From an uncultured Lachnospiraceae bacterium (GTDB lineage: Bacteria > Bacillota > Clostridia > Lachnospirales > Lachnospiraceae): a stretch of DNA of 64,000 nt. Position numbers and translations under genes: made by a program. Where the stretch lies: positions 70,365 to 134,364 of the forward strand of contig CAJTNT010000003.1 in the NCBI GenBank assembly GCA_910577785.1, written 5' to 3'. Shown here one piece after another: positions 43,378-53,008 of the stretch. The notes below the pieces were generated by a model. The model worked only from the letters and a program-made list of their open reading frames with translations, was not told the DNA's origin and did no database searches. Position 1 is the first letter of the stretch; each line of letters opens with the position of its first letter.

Positions 43378-44234
43378 TGGCAAAAAGGAAAAAAGAAGAC
43401 AGTGGCCCCAGCGGTGGGTCTTGGATTGATACCTTTGCGGATTTGATGAATCTTCTGCTCTGCTTTTTCGTGCTACTGTTTTCTATGTCTTCTGTGGATG
43501 TCGATAAATTTGAGGCATTGGTGCAGTCCCTAGAGCACAGCTTCAGCATCCTGCCAGCAGGCGGGGCATCCGTAGGGGACGGGCAGATGGTTTCTGCCGG
43601 CATCAGCCATTTGCTGCTGCTGGATGAATACTATAAGCCGGAAGCCAATTCCTCCAGTTTGGAGAATGCTGGTTCCGGCAAGGAGGCAGAGATAGAAGGA
43701 GAAGAAGAGGGAAAAGGAGAAAAAGATTCAGAGGAAGAGCTGAAGGAAGAGTATCTGGAGGCTGCCTTGAAGGAATCAGAGGAAATGGCAGAGGACATGG
43801 AACAGGCGCTGGCAGAGAAGATGATTGCCGATCAGGTGGAATTAGACGTCAATGCCCAATATGTGCTGCTTACCTTGAATGGGGCGCTGCTCTTTGATTC
43901 CGGGGCATCCGAGATCCGCGAGGATGCACTTGCTTTGGTTGATAAGCTGTCCGTGCTTTTGGAGAGCTACGACAGCAATCTGATTGACATAGAGGGGCAC
44001 ACGGATAACGTTCCCATACACAATGCGAGGTTTGAAAGCAACGATGTGCTGTCTGCTTACCGTTCCTTCGCCGTGAAGGATTACATAGTGGAGCATTCTT
44101 CCTTGGAAGCAGGCAAGATTCGGGCAACGGGCTGCGGGGAGTACAATCCCATTGCAGATAATTCCACGCCAGAGGGCCGGGCAAGGAACCGGAGGGTAGA
44201 GATAAAAATTTACAATTCGTACAACTCGAATTAG
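43377..44234 (+). CDS. motB: Flagellar stator protein MotB
   Basis: MotB anchors the stator to peptidoglycan and carries the ion-binding Asp. The 285 residues have one membrane helix with WIDTFADLMNLLLCFFVLL, where Asp22 is the ion-binding residue, an acidic Glu-rich linker (about 95-140), and a C-terminal OmpA-type domain with LLFDSGASEIRED, IEGHTDNVPIH and RARNRRVEIKI. The start is GTG, 1 base into the motA stop, with GGAGGTGAA upstream. Confidence 0.95.
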   Translation: MAKRKKEDSGPSGGSWIDTFADLMNLLLCFFVLLFSMSSVDVDKFEALVQSLEHSFSILPAGGASVGDGQMVSAGISHLLLLDEYYKPEANSSSLENAGSGKEAEIEGEEEGKGEKDSEEELKEEYLEAALKESEEMAEDMEQALAEKMIADQVELDVNAQYVLLTLNGALLFDSGASEIREDALALVDKLSVLLESYDSNLIDIEGHTDNVPIHNARFESNDVLSAYRSFAVKDYIVEHSSLEAGKIRATGCGEYNPIADNSTPEGRARNRRVEIKIYNSYNSN

Positions 44235-44253
44235 AAAGGAAAGTGTAATTGGA

Positions 44254-44784
44254 ATGAAGAAGAATTTGATGAGTGTTTTAATCCTGGTACTGGTACTTGC
44301 GAACCTGGTGTTGACGGCGATTTTGATGATTTCCGTAGTGCCGCAGTCCCAAAAGGCGAATGAGCTGATAACAAAGGTATGCTCAGCCATTGACCTGGAG
44401 CTTGAGGGCGGCAAGGATAACGCTACCATCAACGTCCCCATGGAGCAGCTTGAGATGCTGGATCTGGCGGAGGGGCAGAGCCTTACGATTAACCTTCAGG
44501 AGACTTCAGACGGCAGGAAGGGGTTTGCTGTGATTTCCCTGTCCCTTGCATTGGATACGAAGAATGAAGGCTATGAGACATATGGGCCGGCAGGGATTAC
44601 GGCCAAGCAGTCCCTGATTAAGGATGAGATTAACCGCATTGTCTCCAAGCATAATATTGATGATTTGCGGGACAGCAAAGAAGAGCTGAAGGATGAGATT
44701 TTGAAAAGCCTCCGCAAGATGTTTGATTCAGATTTCATTGTGAGCGTGACCTTCCCAATTTATAATTACGAACAGTCTAACTAA
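44254..44784 (+). CDS. fliL: Flagellar basal-body protein FliL
   Basis: FliL surrounds the stator and raises torque. The 176 residues have one N-terminal membrane helix (about 5-27) and a domain outside, including INVPMEQLEMLDLAEG, KQSLIKDEINRIVSKH and LKSLRKMFDSDFIVSVTFP, the C-terminal family pattern. GGAAAG before the ATG is the RBS. Confidence 0.88.
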   Translation: MKKNLMSVLILVLVLANLVLTAILMISVVPQSQKANELITKVCSAIDLELEGGKDNATINVPMEQLEMLDLAEGQSLTINLQETSDGRKGFAVISLSLALDTKNEGYETYGPAGITAKQSLIKDEINRIVSKHNIDDLRDSKEELKDEILKSLRKMFDSDFIVSVTFPIYNYEQSN

Positions 44785-44827
44785 GTAGGCAATAGAGAAT
44801 AGTATAAATGTCAGGTGGTGAGAGAGA

Positions 44828-45808
44828 ATGGGCGAGGTCTTGTCGCAAAGTGAAATAGATAGCCTGCTCAATGCGTTAAGCAATGGGGAACTGGATGCGG
44901 ATGATATCAAGGATAACAAAGAAAAGCCGGTGAAGAATTATGATTTTGCAAGGCCTGCGAAGTTTTCCAAGGATCATCTCCGAACGCTGGAGATTATATT
45001 TGAGCACTATGGGCGTCTGTTATCCACAAATCTTCCGGGATATCTGAGGAAGAATATCCAGGTAGAGGTAACAAGCTCTGAGGCAGTCATATATTCGGAA
45101 TTTTCCACTTCGTTGTCAAATCCGGTGCTTCTTGGAATTGTAAATTTTGCGCCTTTGCCAGGAAATATAGTGATTCAGATGGCATCCAATATCGGATATG
45201 CAGTTGTTGACCGTATGCTGGGCGGCGTAGGGGTTCCGCTGGAGAAGACGAGGGAATTTTCCGAGATTGAGCTTCTGATTATTGAGCGCATTATGAATGT
45301 GTGCATCAACCTTTTGCGGGAACCCTGGAAAAATGTGCTAGAAGTGCATCCCCGGCTGGAGCGGATTGAGACAAATTCCCAGTTTGCACAATTTATTTCC
45401 CCAACGGAAATGATTGCAGTTGTTACCATTAATATTAAGATTGGGGATGTGGAAGGCGTAATGAATATCTGCCTGCCTTACATAACACTAGAAGATGTTA
45501 TGGATAAGCTGAATACCAAATATTGGTTTTCTGCTATACAGGAGCAGGACGCCAAGGAATATGAGGAGCTTATGAAGAACTTGCTGAATAAGGCTCCGAT
45601 GCCGGTGAAGGCGGTCTTGGGGGAGAGTGCAATTACGGTGAATGATTTTATTAACCTCCAGGTAGGGGATATTATCCGTTTGGATACAAAAATAGAAAAC
45701 GAGCTGAATGTATATGTTGGAAATATCAAGAAATTTACTGCTTTGCCCGGCGCATCAGGGGATCATTATGCAGTAAGAGTTACATCAGTGATCAGAGAGG
45801 AGCAGTGA
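44828..45808 (+). CDS. fliM: Flagellar motor switch protein FliM
   Basis: FliM is the C-ring protein that binds phospho-CheY and sets rotation. The 326 residues start with the CheY-binding peptide GEVLSQSEIDSLLNAL, then the CheC-like middle domain (LEIIFEHYGRLLSTNLPGYL, MLGGVGVPLE) and the C-terminal SpoA domain with INLQVGDIIRLDTKIENE. GGTGGTGAGAG precedes the ATG. Confidence 0.96.
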   Translation: MGEVLSQSEIDSLLNALSNGELDADDIKDNKEKPVKNYDFARPAKFSKDHLRTLEIIFEHYGRLLSTNLPGYLRKNIQVEVTSSEAVIYSEFSTSLSNPVLLGIVNFAPLPGNIVIQMASNIGYAVVDRMLGGVGVPLEKTREFSEIELLIIERIMNVCINLLREPWKNVLEVHPRLERIETNSQFAQFISPTEMIAVVTINIKIGDVEGVMNICLPYITLEDVMDKLNTKYWFSAIQEQDAKEYEELMKNLLNKAPMPVKAVLGESAITVNDFINLQVGDIIRLDTKIENELNVYVGNIKKFTALPGASGDHYAVRVTSVIREEQ

Positions 45809-45812
45809 AGCG

Positions 45813-46985
45813 ATGGATGGAGTTTTGTCACAGGAAGAGATTAGCGCCCTGCTGAACGGCGGAGCTGACAGTGGCATGGATGGTAATGCGGAAAAGCTGA
45901 CCCCGGATGAAATTGACATTATTGGCGAAGTTTCCAATATCAGCATGGGGACTGCGGCCACCACCCTTTTTTCGTTAGTGAACCGTAAGGTGGACATTTC
46001 CACGCCGGTGGTAACGATTGCCAACTGGGATGATATTGTAGATGCATATGAGAGGCCATGTGTCTTCATTCGGATTGCGTATACGGTAGGGCTGGATGGG
46101 AGCAACCTCTTAGTTCTGCGGGAAAATGATGTGAAGATTATTACAGACCTGATGATGGGCGGAGATGGGACAAATACAGATGTGGAACTGGGGGAACTGC
46201 ATTTAAGCGCCATCAGTGAGGCAATGAACCAGATGATGGGCAGCGCCGCCACTTCCCTGTCCTCTATGTTGGATAAAATGATAGATATCAGTCCTCCATC
46301 AGCGGATTTGGTCGATTTGAAAGATACGCTTGACGGTAGCAATATTGATGATTTTTTGGCGCACGAATTTGTAAAGATTTCTTTTAAGATGGAAATTGGC
46401 GATCTAGTCAACAGTGAGATCATGCAGCTATATCCATTTTCTTTTGCGAAGGATATGTGTTCCGCGCTGGCACAGAAGGCGGAGAGCGCCCCAATTTCAT
46501 CAGAAGCGCCTGCGCCGGAACCGCCACAAGCGGCGCCCCAGCCACAAGCGGCGCCCCAAGCAACACCGCAGCCAGGAATGATGCAGCCGGGCATGATGCC
46601 CCAGCAGATGCCAGCAATGCAGCCAATGATGGGAATGCCTATGAATAACAATATGCCACAGATGTATGCACAGCAGCCGGTCAATGTACAGCCGGCGCAG
46701 TTCCAGGCTTTTACTGGAGATTATGACCCAATTGCACAGCAGGAGAACATTGGCCTGATTATGGATGTCCCATTGGACGTTTCCGTGGAACTGGGAAGGA
46801 CCAGCAAGCTGATCCACGATATTTTAGAGTTTGCCCCTGGGACAATTATAGAACTGAATAAGATTGCAGGGGAGCCAATTGATGTGTTAGTAAATGGTAA
46901 ATATGTCGCAAAAGGCGAGGTAGTAGTAATAGAGGAGTCTTTTGGCGTACGTATTACCGAGATTATAAATAACCAAAAATTTTAA
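45813..46985 (+). CDS. fliY: Flagellar motor switch phosphatase FliY (FliN-like C-terminus)
   Basis: FliY is a C-ring protein of Gram-positives that also removes phosphate from CheY. The 390 residues start GVLSQEEISALLNGG (FliM-like), then a CheC domain with two phosphatase-like motifs (DIIGEVSNISMGTAATTL and ELHLSAISEAMNQMMGSAA), a Pro/Gln/Met-rich linker (about 225-295), and a FliN/SpoA domain with DVPLDVSVELGRTSKLIHDI. GCAGTG and a 4-base gap after fliM show tight coupling. Confidence 0.94.
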   Translation: MDGVLSQEEISALLNGGADSGMDGNAEKLTPDEIDIIGEVSNISMGTAATTLFSLVNRKVDISTPVVTIANWDDIVDAYERPCVFIRIAYTVGLDGSNLLVLRENDVKIITDLMMGGDGTNTDVELGELHLSAISEAMNQMMGSAATSLSSMLDKMIDISPPSADLVDLKDTLDGSNIDDFLAHEFVKISFKMEIGDLVNSEIMQLYPFSFAKDMCSALAQKAESAPISSEAPAPEPPQAAPQPQAAPQATPQPGMMQPGMMPQQMPAMQPMMGMPMNNNMPQMYAQQPVNVQPAQFQAFTGDYDPIAQQENIGLIMDVPLDVSVELGRTSKLIHDILEFAPGTIIELNKIAGEPIDVLVNGKYVAKGEVVVIEESFGVRITEIINNQKF

Positions 46986-47012
46986 TATGAGTGATATCAA
47001 GGAGAAAAAGAT

Positions 47013-47375
47013 ATGGCAAAAAGGGTTTTAGTTTGTGATGATGCAGCGTTTATGAGGATGATGATCAAAGACATTCTGACCAAGAATGGCTATGAAGTCG
47101 CAGGCGAGGCAGAGAATGGGCAGAAGGCAGTGGAGAAGTACAATGAGACGAAGCCAGATCTGGTGCTAATGGATATTACTATGCCAGAAATGGACGGTAT
47201 CCAGGCGTTGAAGGCAATTAAGGCAGCCGATCCGTCAGCCGTGGTTGTTATGTGTTCTGCCATGGGGCAGCAGGCGATGGTTATCGAGGCAATCCAGTCC
47301 GGCGCAAAGGATTTTATTGTGAAGCCATTCCAGGCAGAGCGTGTGCTGGAAGCTGTGAAAAAAGTAGTTGGCTAA
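47013..47375 (+). CDS. cheY: Chemotaxis response regulator CheY
   Basis: CheY, when phosphorylated, binds FliM and changes motor direction. The 120-residue receiver domain has the acid pocket Asp9-Asp10, the phospho-acceptor Asp54 in LVLMDITMPEMDG, and Lys in IVKPF. There is no output domain. Placement between fliY and fliO is that of B. subtilis. AAGGAGAAA precedes the ATG. The kinase CheA is not in this window. Confidence 0.95.
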   Translation: MAKRVLVCDDAAFMRMMIKDILTKNGYEVAGEAENGQKAVEKYNETKPDLVLMDITMPEMDGIQALKAIKAADPSAVVVMCSAMGQQAMVIEAIQSGAKDFIVKPFQAERVLEAVKKVVG

Positions 47376-47376
47376 T

Positions 47377-47760
47377 ATGGCAGTTCTCACAATCTTGTCA
47401 GGATTGGCAAGCGTGTTCCGTCTGATTGGCGTGTTATTGGTATTCCTGTTTGTGCTTGCAGTCACATATGCTACGACTAAGTGGATTGCCCATTACCAGC
47501 AAGGGATTGCGGCGAACAGGAATATCCAGGTCATTGAGACTTTCCGTATCACCAACAATAAGTTTATCCAGATTATCCAGGTCGGGGAACGGTATCTGGT
47601 GATATCAGTCTGTAAGGATACCATCAATATCCTGACGGAGATAACGGAGGATGAGCTGGTCTGGAAGCCTTCCAATGAGGAAGAAGGCGACAGGTCTGGC
47701 ATAAATAGTAATTTTCAGGAAATCTTAGAGAACCTGAAGAAAAAACTTCCCAGGAAGTAG
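47377..47760 (+). CDS. fliO: Flagellar biosynthesis protein FliO
   Basis: FliO helps assemble the FliP export gate. The 127 residues have one N-terminal membrane helix (about 14-36) with LIGVLLVFLFVLAVTYATT, then the conserved GIAANRNIQVIETFRITNNK and LVISVCKDTINILTEI. The ATG at 47377, 1 base after the cheY stop, is chosen over a TTG at 47368 inside cheY; neither has a clear RBS, which suggests translation by coupling. Confidence 0.85.
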   Translation: MAVLTILSGLASVFRLIGVLLVFLFVLAVTYATTKWIAHYQQGIAANRNIQVIETFRITNNKFIQIIQVGERYLVISVCKDTINILTEITEDELVWKPSNEEEGDRSGINSNFQEILENLKKKLPRK

Positions 47761-47767
47761 GCAAGGC

Positions 47768-48676
47768 ATGATGAAAAAGCTGAAAAAAATATATTGCTGG
47801 GCTTCCCTTGCCTTTGGCACATTTACATTGATTTTCATGTTATGCTTGTGCTTTGGGCAGAGCGCCTATGCGACGACAAACAGTGCAGGCGATGAAAATA
47901 GCCGGCTGACAGAGGAAACGGCGCAGGAGCTCGGGCAGCTGAGTTCGACAGATACCAGCCAGAACCGTACTCGCACTAGGACAACAGATGCGGATGGGCT
48001 GCACATTGAGATAAATAATGATGAAGGGGGCTTGTCCGGCAATATTCGGATCCTGCTGGTGCTTACAGTGATTTCCTTGGCGCCGTCCCTTCTGATTATG
48101 CTCACATCCTTTACAAGGATCGTGATTGTGCTGCACTTTATCAGGACGGCCATTGGGACGCAGACAGTCCCGCCGAACCAGGTGATGGTAGGGCTGGCGC
48201 TGTTTTTGACATTATTTATTATGAACCCGGTGTTCTCAGAACTGAATGAAACTGTCCTGAAACCCCTGGATGCCAATGAGATTACGCAGGAAGAGGCGCT
48301 GGAGCGGGCAGAGGAGCCCATCCGCAGGTTTATGTATAAGGAAATGCAGCGCAAGGATTTAAAGCTCTTCTGTGATATTGCTGAAATTGACATGGAGGGC
48401 GTGGACCTGAGCAAGCCGGAGACGCTGACAGAAATCCCCATGCATGTAGTAATCCCAAGCTTTATTATCAGTGAGCTGCGGACAGCATTTATTATAGGGT
48501 TCCTCATCTATATCCCATTTATTGTGATTGACATGGTTGTGGCGTCCGTGCTGATGTCCATGGGTATGATGATGCTGCCGCCAACTACCATATCCATGCC
48601 GTTCAAGGTTCTGCTGTTTGTGCTTGCGGATGGATGGGATCTGGTTATCGGCAATTTAGTCAAGACATTTTATTGA
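47768..48676 (+). CDS. fliP: Flagellar export gate protein FliP
   Basis: FliP forms the core channel of the flagellar type III export gate. The 302 residues have a signal peptide-like N-terminus, then ILLVLTVISLAPSLLIMLTS, TSFTRIVIVLHFIRTAIGTQ and FVVIDMVV-type helices ending with MPFKVLLFVLADGWDLVIGN. Sequence and length are standard. An ATG-ATG start lies 7 bases after the fliO stop. Confidence 0.95.
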   Translation: MMKKLKKIYCWASLAFGTFTLIFMLCLCFGQSAYATTNSAGDENSRLTEETAQELGQLSSTDTSQNRTRTRTTDADGLHIEINNDEGGLSGNIRILLVLTVISLAPSLLIMLTSFTRIVIVLHFIRTAIGTQTVPPNQVMVGLALFLTLFIMNPVFSELNETVLKPLDANEITQEEALERAEEPIRRFMYKEMQRKDLKLFCDIAEIDMEGVDLSKPETLTEIPMHVVIPSFIISELRTAFIIGFLIYIPFIVIDMVVASVLMSMGMMMLPPTTISMPFKVLLFVLADGWDLVIGNLVKTFY

Positions 48677-48697
48677 TGATACAGCGAGGTGAAAGAC

Positions 48698-48970
48698 ATG
48701 ATAACAGAAGGGCAGGTTATGGATATTGCGCGGGAAGCGCTGTACCTGATTATCAAGGTTTCAGCGCCGCTTTTGCTGATTTCCCTGGTCATAGGCCTAA
48801 TTATCAGTATTTTCCAGACAGTGACTTCTATCCAGGAGCAGACGCTGACCTTCGTGCCCAAGATTATTGCCGTATTTTTAGGCATGATGCTGGTAGGCGG
48901 ATGGATTTTGGAGAATATCGTAAGCTTTATGACGGAATTATGGGGTAATTTCGGCTTATACCTGCGTTAG
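48698..48970 (+). CDS. fliQ: Flagellar export gate protein FliQ
   Basis: FliQ is a small two-helix subunit of the export gate. The 90 residues include KVSAPLLLISLVIGLIISIF and the typical FQTVTSIQEQTLTFVPKI. GAGGTG (48686-48691) 6 bases before the ATG at 48698 fits better than the GTG at 48689 that is part of it. Confidence 0.94.
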   Translation: MITEGQVMDIAREALYLIIKVSAPLLLISLVIGLIISIFQTVTSIQEQTLTFVPKIIAVFLGMMLVGGWILENIVSFMTELWGNFGLYLR

Positions 48971-48982
48971 GTTAAGAATAGT

Positions 48983-49765
48983 ATGGTAAACTATGGGTTT
49001 TCATTATACACATTTGAATATTTTCTGATGATATTGGTAAGAGTTGCTGCATTTGTATTCATTGCTCCTTTTTTTGGGATGAATAATACGCCAAGGCGTA
49101 CCAAGGTGGGCTTTTCCTTATGTATCGCGATTATTCTGTACCAAACCGTATTGCCCAGGGAAACCTTGGAGTATTCAGGAGTCATTGAATTCACTATCAT
49201 CATTCTGAAGGAAGGAATTACAGGATTGCTCATTGGTTTTGCAGCAAATATTTGTAATTCCATTATTGTATTTTCAGGGAAAGTGATTGACATGGAAATC
49301 GGGCTTGCGATGGCGAACATGTACGACCCTACCACCCAGACCCAGTCAGGCATCACAGGCACAATGTATAATTATTTTATTATGCTGCTGCTGATTGCGA
49401 CAGATATGCACCATTATATCCTGCGGGCGCTGGTGGATACCTACCAGCTGATTCCGGTAAATGGGGCAGTATTTGACTGGAACCATCTGATGGTGTCAAT
49501 GACGATGTTTATTACAGATCTGATGGTGCTGGGGTTTCGGATCGTGCTGCCGATTTTTGCATGCAGCATGATTTTAAACTGCATTCTCGGGATCATGGCC
49601 AAGGTAGCGCCCCAGATGAATATGTTTGCCGTAGGGATCCAGATTAAGATATTACTGGGATTTACGGTGATGTTCCTCACAGTCACACTGCTTCCCGGCA
49701 TTGCCAATATGATATTTACGGAGATGAAACGTATGATTGTGTCCGTAGTGGAAGGAATGTACTAA
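48983..49765 (+). CDS. fliR: Flagellar export gate protein FliR
   Basis: FliR completes the FliPQR gate. The 260 residues hold about six membrane segments with VRVAAFVFIAPFFGMNNTPR, GVIEFTIIILKEGITGLLIG and MEIGLAMANMYDPTTQTQSG, typical of the family. It stands between fliQ and flhB as usual. The RBS is weak (GGTTAAG). Confidence 0.94.
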   Translation: MVNYGFSLYTFEYFLMILVRVAAFVFIAPFFGMNNTPRRTKVGFSLCIAIILYQTVLPRETLEYSGVIEFTIIILKEGITGLLIGFAANICNSIIVFSGKVIDMEIGLAMANMYDPTTQTQSGITGTMYNYFIMLLLIATDMHHYILRALVDTYQLIPVNGAVFDWNHLMVSMTMFITDLMVLGFRIVLPIFACSMILNCILGIMAKVAPQMNMFAVGIQIKILLGFTVMFLTVTLLPGIANMIFTEMKRMIVSVVEGMY

Positions 49766-49767
49766 AA

Positions 49768-50931
49768 TTGAGAGAAGAACCGCAATTTTTTATGCACAGG
49801 CCAGCATATACCTCCCCGAATCGGTTGGAATACCAGCTTCAGTGGTTTGCGAAGGATGGGAATGGCGGCGAGAAGACAGAGCCTGCCACTGCCAAGAAGC
49901 TGCAGGAGGCCCGCAAGGAAGGCCAGGTGGCCAAGAGCCAGGAGCTGAACCATGCGTTTGGGCTGATTTCCCTGTTCCTGATCCTGAAGGTTTTTATTTC
50001 CTATGTAGGGGAAAACCTGTTTGGATCCTTTACCTTATACTATAGGCTCATTCCAGAGATTGTGGATGAGAGCATAGGCGGGATGGCGGTGTTTTCAGCC
50101 ACCCGGGTCATCAATGATACCCTCCTGCTGCTCTTAAAAACCCTCGCGCCCTTTTTCCTGGCGGGGTTTTCTGTATCGCTTTTGATCAATGTTGTGCAGG
50201 TGGGATGGAAGGTGACAAGCAAGCCGATGAAGCCAAAGTTCAGCAAGCTGAACCCTTTAAGCGGCTTTAAGCGGATTTTTTCCAAGGATTCGATGTTTGA
50301 GCTGGTGAAGTCCATAGCAAAAATAGCGTTAATCATATATGTAGCTTATTCTTCGATCAAAGGCTACCAGGACGAGCTGTTCCTAGTATACGAGATCCCG
50401 CTGATCCGGGTCATCCTGCTGGTGGGGACGATTGTCATTGATGCAGGGCTGCGGATTAGCCTGGTCTATCTGTTTATCGGGCTTGCTGATTGGTTCTACC
50501 AGAAGCATAAATTCAAAGAAGATATGAAGATGACCAAGCAGGAAGTGAAGGATGAGTACAAGAACACCGAAGGGAACCCGGAGATTAAGGGGCGTCAGCG
50601 CTCCAAGATGCGGGAGGCTTCCCAGAGGCGTATGATGCAGAGCCTGCCTACGGCAGACGTGGTCATTACCAACCCTACCCATTATGCTGTGGCCGTCAAG
50701 TATGACGCAGATCACTATTCGGCGCCGATTGTGGTGGCCAAGGGAGAGGATTTCCTGGCAATGAAGATTAAGGAGAAGGCCAAAGAGCATCAGATTGAAA
50801 TTGTAGAGAACAAGCCGTTGGCACGGATGCTGTACGCGAATGTAGACGTCGGCGAGGAAGTCCCGCCGGAGCTGTACCAGGCAGTGGCGGAGGTGCTGGC
50901 GTTTGTATATAACCTGAGGGGGAATAAATAA
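49768..50931 (+). CDS. flhB: Flagellar export switch protein FlhB
   Basis: FlhB sets substrate specificity of export and cleaves itself at NPTH. The 387 residues have an N-terminal extension of about 25 residues, the start of the family at QWFAKDGNGGEKTEPATAKK, four membrane helices, and the cleavage motif NPTH at 302-305 followed by YAVAVKYD. The start is TTG at 49768, with GGAAGGA 11 bases upstream, since no ATG is better placed. Confidence 0.94.
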   Translation: MREEPQFFMHRPAYTSPNRLEYQLQWFAKDGNGGEKTEPATAKKLQEARKEGQVAKSQELNHAFGLISLFLILKVFISYVGENLFGSFTLYYRLIPEIVDESIGGMAVFSATRVINDTLLLLLKTLAPFFLAGFSVSLLINVVQVGWKVTSKPMKPKFSKLNPLSGFKRIFSKDSMFELVKSIAKIALIIYVAYSSIKGYQDELFLVYEIPLIRVILLVGTIVIDAGLRISLVYLFIGLADWFYQKHKFKEDMKMTKQEVKDEYKNTEGNPEIKGRQRSKMREASQRRMMQSLPTADVVITNPTHYAVAVKYDADHYSAPIVVAKGEDFLAMKIKEKAKEHQIEIVENKPLARMLYANVDVGEEVPPELYQAVAEVLAFVYNLRGNK

Positions 50932-50971
50932 TGATGAAGCCAGAGAACATAGATGAAAGGAGAAAAACAGC

Positions 50972-53008
50972 ATGAAGAAGGCAGATATGGGGATTGCACT
51001 GTATTTGTTGGCAGCAATTATATTCTTTATCGTTCCAATCCCGTCCTTTTTACTGGACGTCATGCTGACAATTAATATAGCCATCGCATTAATTGTATTG
51101 ATGAATGCCTTATTTGTAACAGAAGTGCTGGATATGTCCTTTTTTCCAACTTTGCTTTTGTTTACCACGATTTTCCGTATCTCACTGAACGTTTCCTCTA
51201 CCCGTCTGATATTAAATACTGGCGACCCAGGAAATGTAGTGCGCACTTTTGGCCAGTTTGTGGGCGGGAATGATTTGATTATAGGTGCGATTATCTTCGT
51301 TGTGATGATCCTGATCCAGCTGATTGTAATCAACAAGGGTTCAGAGCGCGTGTCGGAAGTGACGGCAAGGTTTACGCTGGACGCCATGCCCGGCAAGCAG
51401 ATGGCCATTGACGCGGATTTAAATACGGGTGTGATCAGCGAGAAGCAGGCCAGGGAACGCCGTGACAAGATACAGCAGGAGTCCAGTTTTTTCGGGGCCA
51501 TGGATGGTGCTACCAAGTATGTGAAGGGTGACGCTACAGTGGGCATCATCATTACCCTGATTAATCTGGTCGGCGGCCTTGCGATGGGGATGACCCGCCT
51601 GGGGCTCTCGGTTGGGGACGCCGTCAACCAGTATGGGATCCTTACCATCGGCGACGGGCTTGTCAGCCAGATCCCTTCCCTCCTGATTTCATTGGCAACG
51701 GGTATCCTGGTAACCAAGGCCTCAAAGGAAGCCGATTTTGGGGATACCTTGCTCCGTCAGCTCTTTGGCATTCCGAAGGTGCTGTATATTGTGGGGATCG
51801 TGCTGATTTTCCTAGGGATTACCACCCCTTTGGAAACGATGCTCTTTGTGCTGATGGGCGCAGTGTTCCTAGTGGCCGGCAGGAGTGTGGAGGGGAACCT
51901 CAGCATGGAGGCCATTGAGGAAGAAGTGGATATGGCAGAGGAGCAGGCCGAGGAAATTCGCCGGCCCGAAAATGTGGTGTCGCTGCTTCAGGTTGACCCG
52001 ATTGAGCTGGAGTTCGGTTATGGCATTATCCCCTTGGCCGATGTGAACCAGGGCGGGGATCTTTTGGACCGCGTGGTGATGATCCGCCGGCAGATTGCGC
52101 TGGAGCTTGGGACAGTGGTGCCGATTATCCGCCTGCGCGACAATATCCAGCTGAACCCGAACCAGTATATTATCAAGATTAAAGGCATACAGGTAACGGA
52201 AGGGGAAATTCTCTTTGACCATTATATGGCCATGAACCCTGGGTTTGTGGAGGAAGAGATTTCCGGCATCCCCACCTTTGAGCCTTCCTTCCATCTGCCG
52301 GCCCTGTGGATTACTGAAGGGCAGCGGGAGCGGGCGGAGAGCCTGGGCTATACGGTGGTTGACCCGCCGTCGATTATCGCGACCCATTTGACCGAGGTAA
52401 TCCGCAGCCATATTGACGAGCTGCTCTCAAGGCAGGATGTGCAGAACCTTATCAACAATATCAAAGAGACGCAGCCGACCCTTGTGGACGACTTGATCCC
52501 CAAGCTGCTGGGCGTAGGGGAAATCCAGAAAATCCTCCAGAACCTCCTGCGGGAAGGCATCTCCATCCGCGACTTGCTTACGATTTTTGAGACATTGGCA
52601 GACCATGCGGCTACGACCCGTGATACGGATGTGCTGACGGAGTATGCAAGGCAGAGCCTGAAACGGGCGATTTCCAGCAAGTATTTCCCGGCGAATGAAG
52701 TTACAAGCGTCATTACACTGGATCCGAAGATTGAGCAGGAGATTATGGGTTCCGTAAAGCAGACGGAGCAGGGAGCATACCTGACGCTGGATCCGGAGAG
52801 GACGAAGGCAATTATGGCGTCCCTGGAGACAGAGGTGGCCAAGCTGGAAAACTTGGGCAAAAATGCAATTATTATTACATCGCCGATTGTGCGTATGTAT
52901 TTTAAGAAACTTACGGAAGACTATTTTAAGGACTTAATCGTTGTTTCTTATAACGAGGTGGAGTCAAATATTGAATTACAATCAGTAGGGATGGTGAGCC
53001 TTTCATGA
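50972..53008 (+). CDS. flhA: Flagellar export protein FlhA
   Basis: FlhA is the large membrane subunit that docks export chaperones and uses the proton gradient. The 678 residues begin with eight membrane segments, contain the conserved loop with ERVSEVTARFTLDAMPGKQM and the following AIDADLNTGVIS, and a large cytoplasmic C-terminal domain with DPIELEFGYGIIPLAD. AAAGGAG before the ATG is the RBS. It overlaps flhF by ATGA. Confidence 0.97.
   Translation: MKKADMGIALYLLAAIIFFIVPIPSFLLDVMLTINIAIALIVLMNALFVTEVLDMSFFPTLLLFTTIFRISLNVSSTRLILNTGDPGNVVRTFGQFVGGNDLIIGAIIFVVMILIQLIVINKGSERVSEVTARFTLDAMPGKQMAIDADLNTGVISEKQARERRDKIQQESSFFGAMDGATKYVKGDATVGIIITLINLVGGLAMGMTRLGLSVGDAVNQYGILTIGDGLVSQIPSLLISLATGILVTKASKEADFGDTLLRQLFGIPKVLYIVGIVLIFLGITTPLETMLFVLMGAVFLVAGRSVEGNLSMEAIEEEVDMAEEQAEEIRRPENVVSLLQVDPIELEFGYGIIPLADVNQGGDLLDRVVMIRRQIALELGTVVPIIRLRDNIQLNPNQYIIKIKGIQVTEGEILFDHYMAMNPGFVEEEISGIPTFEPSFHLPALWITEGQRERAESLGYTVVDPPSIIATHLTEVIRSHIDELLSRQDVQNLINNIKETQPTLVDDLIPKLLGVGEIQKILQNLLREGISIRDLLTIFETLADHAATTRDTDVLTEYARQSLKRAISSKYFPANEVTSVITLDPKIEQEIMGSVKQTEQGAYLTLDPERTKAIMASLETEVAKLENLGKNAIIITSPIVRMYFKKLTEDYFKDLIVVSYNEVESNIELQSVGMVSLS

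Noticed and set aside
50383..51717. Reverse-strand open frame of 444 codons across flhB and flhA
   Set aside because: Both forward genes are clear and conserved; the antisense translation is Ser/Ile-rich with no domain and no RBS.
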